Assembly (NCBI GenBank): GCA_028718605.1
Contig: JAQULM010000002.1
Span: 124,001 to 188,000, forward strand
Reading direction: 5' to 3'
DNA length: 64,000 bases
DNA from: Patescibacteria group bacterium
Lineage (GTDB): Bacteria; Patescibacteria; ABY1; UBA10025; JAHIVO01
Both the position numbers and the translations under genes were made by a program. Under the pieces are notes generated by a model. The model was not told the DNA's origin and made no database searches. It saw only the letters and a program-made list of their open reading frames with translations. Shown here in pieces: positions 40,641-48,877 of the stretch; the first letter of the stretch is position 1; each line of letters opens with the position of its first letter.

Positions 40641-41876
40641 ATGCCCATATTGTGCTTCATTCTCGGTAATAATCCGCTCCTCTCACTCGCTGAGATTTTT
40701 TGCTACGCCCAATCAAACCACTGCGAGCTGAAAATCAAGGAAATTACACGGCAAGCGCTCGTCGTTGAAGCAGGCAGTGATATTGACGTTCGTGGGTGGC
40801 AGCGTTCGCTGGGGGGTTGTGTCAAAATCGGGACTGTCGTACAGACGTACGACAGCATCGCGTCGCTGACGCACGAGATGAATGCCACCGACGTAATAAA
40901 AAAATTCCTGCACCAGACGCAGCGAAAAATCCAATTTGGAATTTCTATCTATGGAGAAATGGCACGGACCTACCAGCGGCAGCTTGAGCGGACCGCGCTC
41001 CAGGTCAAGCGCGAGCTCTCAGAGTCCGGGTTTTCCAGCCGCGTCATCACGAGCGATACCGGGGCATTGACGAGCGTCCAAATCACGAAAAATAAAATTA
41101 TCGAGCGCGGCGCCGAGATACTCGTTATCGCCGGATTGAACGCGTTCTATCTCGGAAAAACTCTTACGGTCCAGGAATTCGAAGAGTACTCCTACCGCGA
41201 TTATGAACGGCCGGAGCGTGATTCGCGCAGCGGCATGCTTCCGCCAAAAGTAGCGAAGATAATGATTAACTTCTCGCGCACGCCGATGGTGGACCGCCTG
41301 CTGGATCCTTTTTGCGGTTCCGGCACGATCCTGCAGGAAGCGTGCCTCCTGGGGTTCGAAAAACTCATCGGAGCTGATATCAGCGAAAAGGCAATTTCCG
41401 ACACGAGGAACAACCTCCGTTGGCTGGCAGAACACTACAGCGTGCCTACGGAACAAATCCAGCTCCACATTTCTGACGTTGCGCACCTCGCTGCCATGCT
41501 CCAGCCTGAGTCGATCGATGCAATCGTGACTGAACCGTACCTCGGGCCGCCCGGGGCAAAAGACTTGAAGACAATCGACATGCTTACATTGATACCGGAA
41601 CTTGAATCCCAGTACCTCACCGCGTTTGCAACATTTAAAAAAATTACCAAACCCGGAGCGCGAATCGTCATCGTCTTCCCGCTGTTCAAAACAAAACATG
41701 GAATCTATGCCCTCAAGGTCCTCGAAACCCTCCAGCAGCAGGGTTTCCGCCGCGTGAATCCGATTCCCGAGGAAGCATCGCTCTTCGCAAAAGTAGGCCC
41801 AACAGCGCGCGGGTCCCTGGTTTACAGCCGCCCGGACCAGACAGTCCAGCGGGAACTCTTTATTTTTGAGCGATAA
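40641..41876 (+). CDS. THUMP/UPF0020-type RNA methyltransferase (Trm11/TrmG10-like)
   Basis: 411 residues. The N-terminal half has a start like Trm11 family proteins (MPILCFILGNNPLLSLAEIF) and a THUMP-like region (about 50-150). The C-terminal half is an SAM-dependent methyltransferase: DPFCGSGTILQEACLLGF (near 219), IGADISEKAISD, and the motif IV string VTEPYLGPPG in place of the usual DPPY. The likely substrate is a tRNA guanine (N2), as in Trm11/TrmG10, by family resemblance. TATACT ten bases upstream gives a very short leader. Confidence 0.75.
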   Translation: MPILCFILGNNPLLSLAEIFCYAQSNHCELKIKEITRQALVVEAGSDIDVRGWQRSLGGCVKIGTVVQTYDSIASLTHEMNATDVIKKFLHQTQRKIQFGISIYGEMARTYQRQLERTALQVKRELSESGFSSRVITSDTGALTSVQITKNKIIERGAEILVIAGLNAFYLGKTLTVQEFEEYSYRDYERPERDSRSGMLPPKVAKIMINFSRTPMVDRLLDPFCGSGTILQEACLLGFEKLIGADISEKAISDTRNNLRWLAEHYSVPTEQIQLHISDVAHLAAMLQPESIDAIVTEPYLGPPGAKDLKTIDMLTLIPELESQYLTAFATFKKITKPGARIVIVFPLFKTKHGIYALKVLETLQQQGFRRVNPIPEEASLFAKVGPTARGSLVYSRPDQTVQRELFIFER

Positions 41877-41880
41877 ATCA

Positions 41881-41910
41881 GAGCCGCGGCGAATCATGGT
41901 GCCACGGCTC
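41881..41910. terminator. Hairpin after the methyltransferase gene
   Basis: GAGCCG/CGGCTC outer pairs with GGC/GCC inside, just beyond the stop at 41876. No strong T-run, so termination strength is uncertain. Confidence 0.35.
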
Positions 41911-41938
41911 ATAAACGATACTCGAGGTACGCTTCCTC

Positions 41939-42088
41939 CTACTGGTAATTGTGCTTCTCGATACAATCCGGACGCGAGAAGTGCTTTTTTTCTGTCGAAG
42001 AGCAAGTCCGGAAGGGCAAGGCACGGGTGGCCCGCGTGCGGTAGCAGCTTTTGGCTACTCCCGGCTCGATTGCCCAAAGGGCGATCAC
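41939..42088 (-). CDS. Third small ORF of a hidden minus-strand cassette
   Basis: 49 codons from GTG 42088 (VIALWAIEPGVAKSCYRTRA...) to TAG 41939, with Cys and Arg. A GATTGCCC/GGGCGATC hairpin (42068-42088) overlaps the start and could hide it. An alternative TTG start at 42077 opens a longer frame antisense to the methyltransferase, which I reject. Translation is uncertain. Confidence 0.25.
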   Translation of the reverse strand: MIALWAIEPGVAKSCYRTRATRALPFRTCSSTEKKHFSRPDCIEKHNYQ

Positions 42089-42095
42089 CTCCTCT

Positions 42096-42155
42096 CTACA
42101 CTGCGAAAATGAGGACAACAGACTTCTCCGAAAAGAGAGTGCGATCCGGGAACAT
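42096..42155 (-). CDS. 19-residue peptide ORF
   Basis: ATG 42155 (MFPDRTLFSEKSVVLIFAV, stop TAG) has AAAGGAGG seven bases upstream; ATG 42161 would add two residues. It ends just before another AGAGGAGG. It could be a leader peptide or a short membrane-active peptide. Confidence 0.35.
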   Translation of the reverse strand: MFPDRTLFSEKSVVLIFAV

Positions 42156-42170
42156 ACTCATGCCTCCTTT

Positions 42171-42311
42171 CTACTGCACGTGCCATCTCCAGCAGCACGT
42201 GCGTTGCGTTGCGATAACTCGGGCAATCCAACACCATGTCCGCGGCGGGAAATACGCTCTCCGCTTAAACAACCGGGACATTCGATTGGTACATGAATGC
42301 GGAAAAGACAT
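42171..42311 (-). CDS. 46-residue basic small protein
   Basis: From ATG 42311 (MSFPHSCTNRMSRLFKRRAY...) to TAG 42171, rich in Arg, Trp and Cys. AAGGAGG with a six-base gap to the ATG is an ideal ribosome site, and a promoter lies about 60 bases upstream. Its 3' end contains a GCACGTGC inverted repeat. The family is unknown. Together with the two following ORFs it fills a stretch of about 570 bases otherwise without a gene. Confidence 0.45.
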   Translation of the reverse strand: MSFPHSCTNRMSRLFKRRAYFPPRTWCWIARVIATQRTCCWRWHVQ

Positions 42312-42369
42312 CTACGGCCTCCTTCGGAGTGTGTAGACGTATGTCAAACAACATACTATCACTACTTCA

Positions 42370-42397
42370 AGTATAGCGCATCAGTATGGAAAAACAA
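42370..42397 (-). promoter_or_regulatory. Promoter of the hidden small-ORF cassette
   Basis: TTGTTT (42397-42392) and TATACT (42375-42370) at 16 bases, minus strand. Confidence 0.55.
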
Positions 42398-42443
42398 GGG
42401 GTTGTGCATAACTCCTCATACTTTTTCATACGCCGGGAACCCA

Positions 42444-43490
42444 TTAAATCCTGAAGTAAATCACATCACCGTCCTGGACAATATACTCACGGCCTTCGAT
42501 CCGCACTCTGCCTTTCGCTTTCGCGCCTGTTTCACCTCCGTACGTGACGATATCCTGCCACGACGCCACCTCTGCGCGAATGAATTTCTCCTCAAAATCA
42601 GAATGGATCCTGCCGCCCGCCACCGGCGCTGGCGCGCCCCGCTGCACGGTCCAGGCATGGGTTTCCTTGGGCCCCGCGGTGAAAAACGTAATGAGGTCAA
42701 GCGTACGGTATGCCGCTGAAATAAGCCGATCCAAGCCGGTACTCGTTAATCCGAGGGTGCGAAGGTACTCGCGCGCATCTGTCTCTGGCATCTCGGCAAG
42801 TTCTGCTTCTACTTTTGCACTAATAACAACATAACCCGGTTGCTCGTGTGCTGCAGACGATTCGTCCACATTGAGGACGTAGAGCATCGGCTTCAGAGTG
42901 AGCAGGTTCAGGTCGCGGATCCCCGCTTGCTCCTCGTCTGTCAGTTGGGCGTCAGCGAGCAGTGTCCCACGGTCAAGAATGCCCCGTACTTTTTCATACA
43001 GCCCAAGAGCGATGATGCCCTCCTTGTCCCCGCTCCGCGCTCGGGGAGCGGTCTCCTCGATGCGGCGGATGACAGTCGCGAGGTCGGCATAGACAAGCTC
43101 AAGGTTGATCGTCTGCTTGTCGGATTCCGGATCCACGTGCCCGCTGACGTGCGTGACGTCGGGATCGGTAAATCCGCGGACGACCTGGCAGATCGCATCA
43201 ACCGTCCTGATGTGTGACAGGAATTTATTGCCCAAGCCCTCGCCCGTGTGTGCACCCGCAACTAATCCGGCAATATCGACAAATTCAATAACGGTCGGGA
43301 CGACTGCCGCGGATTGGTACACGGCGACTAATTTCTGGAGCCGGTCGTCCGGAACGGGAACGATACCGACGTTCGGATCGATCGTGCAGAACGGATAGTT
43401 TGCCGTATCGACCTGCTTCTTGGTCAGGGCTTTGAATAATGTTGACTTGCCGACGTTCGGCAAGCCGACGATGCCAACGGTAAGTTTCAT
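42444..43490 (-). CDS. ychF: Redox-regulated GTPase/ATPase YchF (OLA1)
   Basis: 348 residues from ATG 43490. P-loop IVGLPNVGKSTLF near 7, TIDPNVGIVPVPD, switch II FVDIAGLVAGAHTGEGLGNK and the altered base motif NVDE (instead of NKxD) that gives YchF its ATP preference. The C-terminal TGS-like domain (TFFTAGPKETHAWTVQRGAP) is intact and ends DVIYFRI. It associates with the ribosome. A TACAAT box lies eight bases upstream. Confidence 0.96.
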   Translation of the reverse strand: MKLTVGIVGLPNVGKSTLFKALTKKQVDTANYPFCTIDPNVGIVPVPDDRLQKLVAVYQSAAVVPTVIEFVDIAGLVAGAHTGEGLGNKFLSHIRTVDAICQVVRGFTDPDVTHVSGHVDPESDKQTINLELVYADLATVIRRIEETAPRARSGDKEGIIALGLYEKVRGILDRGTLLADAQLTDEEQAGIRDLNLLTLKPMLYVLNVDESSAAHEQPGYVVISAKVEAELAEMPETDAREYLRTLGLTSTGLDRLISAAYRTLDLITFFTAGPKETHAWTVQRGAPAPVAGGRIHSDFEEKFIRAEVASWQDIVTYGGETGAKAKGRVRIEGREYIVQDGDVIYFRI

Positions 43491-43517
43491 ATGCTTCCAT
43501 TGTACCAGAGAACCCCG

Positions 43518-43523
43518 TATAAT
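43518..43523 (+). promoter_or_regulatory. -10 box of rsmE (leaderless)
   Basis: Perfect TATAAT; ATG 43530 follows after six bases. A weak TTCCAT lies 17 bases upstream. The divergent ychF -10 (43504-43499) is within the same spacer. Confidence 0.65.
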
Positions 43524-43529
43524 AGAACT

Positions 43530-44246
43530 ATGCCGCACCGTTTTTTCATTCCATCACTGCTGATTGCCAATTCAATTGCGACAATCAGCGACCCCAAAGT
43601 GGTCCGCCAGATCACGAACGTTTTGCGGATGAAGAAAAATGACCTGTTCACCGTTTTCTCCGAACAGACAGAATACGACCTGGTTATCAAGGATATCGCG
43701 CCCCACCAGATTACGGCGACAGCGCTCGCAAGCCGGAAGCTAGAACGCGAACCAGCACGCCAGGTAATCCTGTACCAATCGCTTCTCAAGAAGGACTGGT
43801 TTGAATTTATACTCCAGAAAGGGACCGAACTGGGAATCAAAGCCTTTGTGCCCCTGATCTGCCAAAATTCGATCGTACGGGACATCTCACCGAACAAAAT
43901 GGCTCGTTACCAAGCAATTCTGAAGGAAGCGACCGAGCAATGCGGCGGAGGATCAATTCCCACGCTTGAACCGGCAATACCATTCGGAGAGGCCTTGCAA
44001 ATTGCATGCAGTAAGGGCGGGCAAGTACTCTTTGCCTGGGAGGGGGAAACGGTGCAAATGCTTCCGAGCGTACTTGACCGCAGCGCTCGTTCATACCATC
44101 TGATTATCGGGCCTGAGGGAGGCTTTTCTGCGGACGAAATCAAGGAGGCTGAGCGCATGAACGTGCACCGAGTCAGCCTGGGCCGGCGGATCCTGAGGGC
44201 GGAAACTGCTGCCATTGCCGCAGCAAGCCTGATTCTATTGAGCTAA
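43530..44246 (+). CDS. rsmE: 16S rRNA m3U1498 methyltransferase RsmE
   Basis: 238 residues. N-terminal PUA-like region (HRFFIPSLL, VLRMKKNDLFTVF) and C-terminal SPOUT methyltransferase fold with the knot motifs LIIGPEGGFSADEI and VSLGRRILRAETAAIAAASL. These are diagnostic of RsmE, which methylates U1498 in the decoding centre. It starts at 43530 six bases after a consensus -10, divergent from ychF. Confidence 0.95.
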   Translation: MPHRFFIPSLLIANSIATISDPKVVRQITNVLRMKKNDLFTVFSEQTEYDLVIKDIAPHQITATALASRKLEREPARQVILYQSLLKKDWFEFILQKGTELGIKAFVPLICQNSIVRDISPNKMARYQAILKEATEQCGGGSIPTLEPAIPFGEALQIACSKGGQVLFAWEGETVQMLPSVLDRSARSYHLIIGPEGGFSADEIKEAERMNVHRVSLGRRILRAETAAIAAASLILLS

Positions 44247-44298
44247 TACATTGAATCATGATATACTGAAAGCATAAACAAGCATTAATAAGACTCTT

Positions 44299-45075
44299 AT
44301 GTTCGAGAATGTTCAACGCCAACAACCCGCACAGCCTGTCCCGCAGCCTGCGCCACAGAAAGATTGGGGTCCCTGGCGGCCCGTAGGACAAACGCGGTCA
44401 GCAGGACCGATGCCGCCACCGCCACTCGACCAATCACCCGTTCCGCCGCCTCCACGAGAAGGAGTCCCAATACCGGCACCGCGGCGCCAATTCCCGACAC
44501 CTCCCTCAACGCCGACCTCTATGCCTCCGCTGCCTGTCGATATGGAACCCACGCCTCCGCCATCCAATAAACGGAAGCTCATCATGATTGGCGTTATCAT
44601 CTTCGCACTCGTCATTGTCGTCATTGCCGGCGCTGTAGTCGCGTTGAGCTATTTCAGTAAAAACTCCAATGGGAATACCAACGTGGAAGAAAATACGAAC
44701 ACAGAAGCCAATACGAACGTGAATGAAAATGTGAACACCGCTGCCAACACGAACGTGAACACGAACAGCACGAGCAACGTCAATTGGTGGGCGAACGTGA
44801 ACACGAACAGCAACGCAAACAGGAATACGAACGGAAATCTGAATTCAAACACGAATAGAAATGTGAATACCACTACAAACACGAATGCCACAAACGGCAA
44901 TCAGAACGTCAATTACAATCTCGACAGTGATAATGACGGCCTGACTGATGAAGAGGAGGACCTCTGGACAACCGATCGGCTCGATCCGGACACTGATGGT
45001 GACGGCTACCTCGACGGCGCTGAAATAGAAAACGGATTTAACCCACTGAAGGGTGACGGCGCAAAACTCCTCTAA
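44299..45075 (+). CDS. Pro-rich, single-pass protein with Asn-rich stalk and calcium-binding-type repeats
   Basis: 258 residues. The N-terminal 85 residues are Pro/Gln-rich and presumably cytoplasmic, a membrane helix follows (about 95-117, LIMIGVIIFALVIVVIAGAV), then an 85-residue Asn/Thr-rich stalk and a C-terminal acidic domain DSDNDGLTDEEEDLWTTDRL followed by DPDTDGDGYLDGAEIENGFN. The latter are EF-hand/thrombospondin type-3-like calcium loops. It is likely exposed at the cell surface, with the Asn-rich part as spacer. The function is unknown. Confidence 0.75.
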   Translation: MFENVQRQQPAQPVPQPAPQKDWGPWRPVGQTRSAGPMPPPPLDQSPVPPPPREGVPIPAPRRQFPTPPSTPTSMPPLPVDMEPTPPPSNKRKLIMIGVIIFALVIVVIAGAVVALSYFSKNSNGNTNVEENTNTEANTNVNENVNTAANTNVNTNSTSNVNWWANVNTNSNANRNTNGNLNSNTNRNVNTTTNTNATNGNQNVNYNLDSDNDGLTDEEEDLWTTDRLDPDTDGDGYLDGAEIENGFNPLKGDGAKLL

Positions 45076-45093
45076 CTCAATTCGAAAACTGAA

Positions 45094-45121
45094 AACCAGG
45101 GCGACCGCCCTGGTTTTTTTT
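45094..45121. terminator. Terminator between convergent genes
   Basis: AACCAGGGCG (45094-45103) and CGCCCTGGTT (45106-45115), followed by TTTTTTT on the plus strand. Confidence 0.85.
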
Positions 45122-45647
45122 ATTTGAGAACCTTCAACAAATCACGCATTGCCGGCTTCATCCAGCGAAATGCCAGGCGGCTCCAGGGAATTTCCGTAGT
45201 GCGGAACCACCGCGCCTCGCTGACATCGTCCATGGGGCGCATTGTGCCGGACGCGATTTCAGCGCGATAAATGATGTTCAAAACGCTGACGGTATAATGG
45301 TTGCGGTATGTATCCATGTAAATGCCGAGGGGTGAAATATTCTTGAGCCGCACGCCGAGCTCTTCGCGGAGCTCTCGCTGAACCCCCTTGAGCGGATGCT
45401 CGCCATCCTCGAGAAAGCCGCCAGCCGCATCCCACCAATCGCGTTTCGGATTAATCGCCCGCTTCACGAGGAGAATCCGCCCGCGGCGGTCGGTTATAAA
45501 AGCTGACGCAGTCGGCTTCGAATTCTGGTAAAAAATAAAACCACACTTTTTACAGGCAAGCCGCGGCAAGCCGCCGTCGCGCCGAATCCCCAGGCGCTTG
45601 CTGCATACCGGACAGTATTTATAATACCCTTTACTTGTGGTGCTCAT
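45120..45647 (-). CDS. Nudix hydrolase with N-terminal zinc ribbon
   Basis: 175 residues. YCPVCSKRLG and ACKKCGFIFYQN form a four-Cys zinc ribbon as in NudC-like enzymes. The Nudix box is GGFLEDGEHPLKGVQRELRE with the final E and G (near 77-98). The NudC SQPWPFPQ motif is absent, so NAD/mRNA-decapping activity is not implied. It overlaps folD by 17 bases, so the two are co-translated. Confidence 0.85.
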   Translation of the reverse strand: MSTTSKGYYKYCPVCSKRLGIRRDGGLPRLACKKCGFIFYQNSKPTASAFITDRRGRILLVKRAINPKRDWWDAAGGFLEDGEHPLKGVQRELREELGVRLKNISPLGIYMDTYRNHYTVSVLNIIYRAEIASGTMRPMDDVSEARWFRTTEIPWSRLAFRWMKPAMRDLLKVLK

Positions 45648-46461
45648 ACGCGCTGACGACGTTTTTTAAAAGCATAGCAACGGTCATGGGACCGACGCCT
45701 CCCGGCACTGGTGTGATCCGCCCGGCGACATCCTTCACAGACGCAAAATCAACGTCACCAATAGCCCTACCCTGGACGCGGTTATACCCAACGTCGACGA
45801 CCAGTGCCCCGGGCTTTACCATTTTTCCCGTTACCAGGTTCGGAGATCCGACTGCAACAATGAGAATATCCCCTGTTGGCGCTTTCCGTTGCAGCGCCTG
45901 CGCCGTCGGTTTAAATGCCGTTACGGCAACACCCCGCTGCTTGAGAAGGTACGCAAGGGGTACGCTGAATACCTTGCTATTTGCCAAAACAACGGCGTGC
46001 ATGCCGGCAAGACGAACGCCTGTGCCCTCAAGGAGCTGCATTATCCCTGCCGCAAGCCCAGGCACAACGAATGGTTTCCCCGCAAGGAGCGCTGTAATAT
46101 TTTCCGGCTTGAACCCGTCAACGTCTTTCTCGGGTGCAATCGTACGTATTACTGTTTGCTTCGACAAACCACGCGGCAAAGGAAACTGCACGACAATGCC
46201 ATGGATATCCTGCCGCGCATTGAGCTCCTTAATACATTTGAGCACTGCTTTCTCCGGCGTCGTGGCTGGAAAAACATACTTCTCGAAATGCACCCCGATC
46301 TCGCGCGCAGCTTTTTCTTTTAAACTAACGTACGTCCGCGATGCCGGGTCTGTTCCGACGAGCACAATCGCCAAACCTGGCGTGCCGGACAAACGCGCCA
46401 CGTGCTGTTTCAATTGTCTACGGATTGCCGCCGCAGTGCGCCGGCCGTCGATGATGTTCAT
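45631..46461 (-). CDS. folD: Bifunctional methylenetetrahydrofolate dehydrogenase/cyclohydrolase
   Basis: 276 residues, normal for FolD. The substrate motif YVSLKEKAAREIGVHFEKY includes the catalytic Lys near 54, and GIVVQFPLPRGLSKQ and VDGFKPENIT follow. The nucleotide site starts near HAVVLANSKVFSVPLAYLLK; the usual GRSxxVGxP reads LANSKVFSVP, an altered phosphate loop. PVPGGVGPMTVAMLLKN is intact. With glyA upstream it forms a one-carbon operon. Confidence 0.95.
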   Translation of the reverse strand: MNIIDGRRTAAAIRRQLKQHVARLSGTPGLAIVLVGTDPASRTYVSLKEKAAREIGVHFEKYVFPATTPEKAVLKCIKELNARQDIHGIVVQFPLPRGLSKQTVIRTIAPEKDVDGFKPENITALLAGKPFVVPGLAAGIMQLLEGTGVRLAGMHAVVLANSKVFSVPLAYLLKQRGVAVTAFKPTAQALQRKAPTGDILIVAVGSPNLVTGKMVKPGALVVDVGYNRVQGRAIGDVDFASVKDVAGRITPVPGGVGPMTVAMLLKNVVSAYEHHK

Positions 46462-46471
46462 ACCGTGGAAT

Positions 46472-47752
46472 TTATGAGAGGCCGGCGTATAACGGATGCC
46501 GCTGCGTTAATTCTGAAATTTTCTTCCGTACGCTTTCTTTCACGAGCTCTTTCTTCGGATTGTGAATCACGTCGGCGATAACGTCAGCGACAAGTTTCAT
46601 GTCAACCTCGGTGAATCCGCGTGTCGTCAATGCTGGCGTCCCGAGCCTGACGCCGGACGGATCCATTGGCTTGCGGGTGTCGTAGGGTACCGTATTTTTG
46701 TTCACGGTAATGCCAACCTCATCGAGGAGCGTTTCTGCTTCGCCGCCAGACAGATTTTTATTGGACAAATCAATAAGAATCAAATGATTGTCGGTGCCGC
46801 CGGTAATCAGCCGGAAGTCGTGGGCGAGGAGCTGGTCAGCAAGCGCACGTGCGTTTTTCACGATCTGCTCTCCGTACCGCTTGAATGCGGGGGTCGACGC
46901 TTCGTCCAAAGCTGTTGCGATTGCGGCGGTTTGATGGTTATGCGGGCCGCCCTGCAATCCGGGAAATACCGCCCGGTCTATCAATTCGGCAAGGTTCCAT
47001 TTTGAATCCTCATGGTATTTTTCTTTGAGGCGGTCCTCAATGCGCGGGCACATGATGATAGCGCCGCGCGGGCCACGCAAAGTCTTATGCGTTGTGGTAG
47101 TAACAACGTCGGCATATGGCACGGGCGACTGATGCACTTCGGCAATGATCAAGCCTGCGATGTGAGCGATATCAGTCAATAGATACGCGCCAACCTCCGC
47201 AGCAATCTGGCCAAACGCCTTAAAATCAATCGCACGCGGGTATGCGGTAGCGCCGGCGATAATAAGCTGCGGCCGCTCTTTTCGTGCGAGCTCGAGTACG
47301 ACGTCATAATCGATGAGGTGCGTCTCTTTATCCACACCGTATGGCACGGAATGGTAGTACCGGCCGGAAAAACTTACCTTCCACCCGTGCGTCAAGTGCC
47401 CGCCGTGCGTCAGGCTCATACCCATCACCTTTTCGCCCGGCTTCAATAATGCGTAGTATACTGCCTGGTTTGCCGGCGACCCGGAATACGGCTGTACATT
47501 GGCGTGCTGTACGCCAAAAAGCTTTTTCGCGCGGCTAATGGCGAGATTCTCGATAACGTCAATGAACTCATTGCCGCCGTAGTACCGCTTGCCCGGGTAC
47601 CCTTCGGAATACTTATTCGTTAATACGGAACCGAGCGCGCGCAAAACCGCCGGGGACACGAAATTTTCCGACGGGATCATTTCCAGGCCGTTCTGCTGCC
47701 GTGCGAGCTCAGCGGCAAGAGCCTCATCCAGTTTTGCATCATGGTGTTCCAT
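46472..47752 (-). CDS. glyA: Serine hydroxymethyltransferase
   Basis: 426 residues from ATG 47752. IPSENFVSPAVLRALGSVLT, YSEGYPGKRYYGG and the PLP-lysine motif VTTTTHKTLRGPRGAIIMC (Lys223) are diagnostic. It interconverts serine and glycine while forming methylene-THF, the substrate for FolD encoded just downstream. A TACAAT box lies six bases before the ATG (47764-47759), suggesting a leaderless transcript. Confidence 0.97.
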   Translation of the reverse strand: MEHHDAKLDEALAAELARQQNGLEMIPSENFVSPAVLRALGSVLTNKYSEGYPGKRYYGGNEFIDVIENLAISRAKKLFGVQHANVQPYSGSPANQAVYYALLKPGEKVMGMSLTHGGHLTHGWKVSFSGRYYHSVPYGVDKETHLIDYDVVLELARKERPQLIIAGATAYPRAIDFKAFGQIAAEVGAYLLTDIAHIAGLIIAEVHQSPVPYADVVTTTTHKTLRGPRGAIIMCPRIEDRLKEKYHEDSKWNLAELIDRAVFPGLQGGPHNHQTAAIATALDEASTPAFKRYGEQIVKNARALADQLLAHDFRLITGGTDNHLILIDLSNKNLSGGEAETLLDEVGITVNKNTVPYDTRKPMDPSGVRLGTPALTTRGFTEVDMKLVADVIADVIHNPKKELVKESVRKKISELTQRHPLYAGLS

Positions 47753-47758
47753 ACGCCT

Positions 47759-47764
47759 ATTGTA
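47759..47764 (-). promoter_or_regulatory. -10 box of glyA (leaderless)
   Basis: TACAAT on the minus strand, six bases before the ATG. A TTGATT lies 18 bases further upstream. Confidence 0.55.
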
Positions 47765-47869
47765 CCAGAGGTGTGCCTGGGAAATCAAAAAGGGTTAACC
47801 CCATCTTTACACTAACCAATGATTGTGCGATGATTACGCATACACAATACCAACGTCTACAATAATCAC

Positions 47870-48346
47870 ATGGAGCACTCATTCAAAGTCGGCATCAGTT
47901 TTGGCCTGACATCTGCTACCATCACGACACTTGGGCTTATGGTCGGCCTTGAAGCTGGCACGAGCTCCCGCTTAGCCGTTATTGGCGGTGTTTTAACGAT
48001 CGCCATTGCCGATGCCTTCTCCGATGCCTTAGGCATCCACGTTTCCGAAGAATCAGAAAACGTCCACACGCGCAAAGAAATTTGGACTGCAACACTCTCG
48101 ACATTCTTCGCAAAAGCGATATTCGCCTCGATCTTCATCATCCCGATCCTTCTCCTCCCCCTGACCACTGCGGTATGGATCAACGTGGCGATCGGCATGG
48201 TCGTGCTCGGCATCTTCAGCTACATGATTGCGAAAGACGAGGGCGGCAAACCGCGAAACGTGATTGGTGAACACCTCTTGATCGCGGTTGTTGTGATTAC
48301 GATCACCCACTTCCTCGGCGTTTGGATATCGAACGTGTTCCGATAA
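47870..48346 (+). CDS. VIT1/CCC1-like transporter protein
   Basis: 158 residues with about five hydrophobic segments. ISFGLTSATITTLGLMVGL and GGVLTIAIADAFSDALGIHV followed by SEESENVHTRKEIW correspond to the VIT/CCC1 family pattern, where the SD and following acidic residues help to bind Fe/Mn. It is shorter than canonical CCC1 proteins (about 230). A TACAAT box six bases before the ATG implies a leaderless mRNA. Metal export or storage is likely by family. Confidence 0.75.
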   Translation: MEHSFKVGISFGLTSATITTLGLMVGLEAGTSSRLAVIGGVLTIAIADAFSDALGIHVSEESENVHTRKEIWTATLSTFFAKAIFASIFIIPILLLPLTTAVWINVAIGMVVLGIFSYMIAKDEGGKPRNVIGEHLLIAVVVITITHFLGVWISNVFR

Positions 48347-48379
48347 ACCGCTCCCTGCGCGGCAGCGCAGGAGCGTCAT

Positions 48380-48408
48380 TTGACATTGGAAAAAATTTCG
48401 TGTAAACT
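48380..48408 (+). promoter_or_regulatory. Promoter of the radical-SAM operon leader
   Basis: TTGACA (48380-48385) and TAAACT (48403-48408) at 17 bases. Confidence 0.75.
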
Positions 48409-48417
48409 GCCATGCAT

Positions 48418-48516
48418 ATGGAAACTATTTTTCCACAAGTGAAGAACTCTTACTGGCATCGCACCTGCGATTTTATTACTCTTGCCGAAGAGGACTCTTT
48501 ACGTACGGACCAATAG
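48418..48516 (+). CDS. Possible 32-residue leader peptide
   Basis: A short frame METIFPQVKNSYWHRTCDFI..., closing at TAG 48516; an in-frame ATG at 48412 adds MH. The ATG lies nine bases after the -10, so translation would be leaderless. It is followed by a terminator and could control read-through into the precursor/radical-SAM genes. Translation is unproven. Confidence 0.35.
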   Translation: METIFPQVKNSYWHRTCDFITLAEEDSLRTDQ

Positions 48517-48547
48517 TGCCATAATCAACAGCCAATAGCCAGAAAAA

Positions 48548-48582
48548 ACCTCTTCGTACAAAACAGCAAGAGGTGTTTTTTT
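48548..48582 (+). terminator. Terminator (possible attenuator) before the radical-SAM operon
   Basis: ACCTCTT (48548-48554) and AAGAGGT (48568-48574), followed by G and seven Ts. It lies between the promoter with its leader ORF and the first real gene. Confidence 0.75.
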
Positions 48583-48681
48583 GCGTTGGGAAAAACAAAA
48601 TCCAGAAAAACGTTTTTGAACGTCCGTTCAGCGGACGCAAGAGCGTACTATGGGAAAAACGTACTTTACCAAGGAGCAATG

Positions 48682-48840
48682 ATGGAAACCAAAAAAATCC
48701 TGTGCACAGCCGACCAACTCAGGGAGATCGCGACCGGCCTCGGCATCGCGCCGGCCGTGGCCGAGGACCTCATCCAACAGCTGCCCAAACAGGAACCGCC
48801 GAACCCATACCCGTTCGCGGGATGCGGCGCATGGTGCTAA
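48682..48840 (+). CDS. 52-residue peptide ending in a Cys motif, candidate RiPP precursor
   Basis: METKKILCTADQLREIATGL and so on, an amphipathic leader-like helix (residues 10-36), then a Pro-rich hinge (PKQEPPNPYP) and a C-terminal FAGCGAWC with Cys48 and Cys52. ATG 48682 is favoured over 48679 for its spacing to AAGGAG. The small size, leader/core layout and position before a radical-SAM/SPASM gene fit a ribosomal peptide modified on Cys or neighbouring residues. This is inference; a small metal-binding protein is the alternative. Confidence 0.55.
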   Translation: METKKILCTADQLREIATGLGIAPAVAEDLIQQLPKQEPPNPYPFAGCGAWC

Positions 48841-48877
48841 CGCATCCAAGAATTGAAATCGTAATAAAGGAGGTAAC

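Noticed and set aside
41019..42077. 352-codon minus-strand ORF
   Set aside because: Antisense to the methyltransferase, whose motifs I can recognise; the reverse frame shows no family features and starts with a TTG.
1169..47336. DnaA-box sequences TTATCCACA at 1169, 8192, 23832, 40523 and 47328
   Set aside because: They are isolated, not clustered, and no dnaA or dnaN is near, so no origin is claimed.
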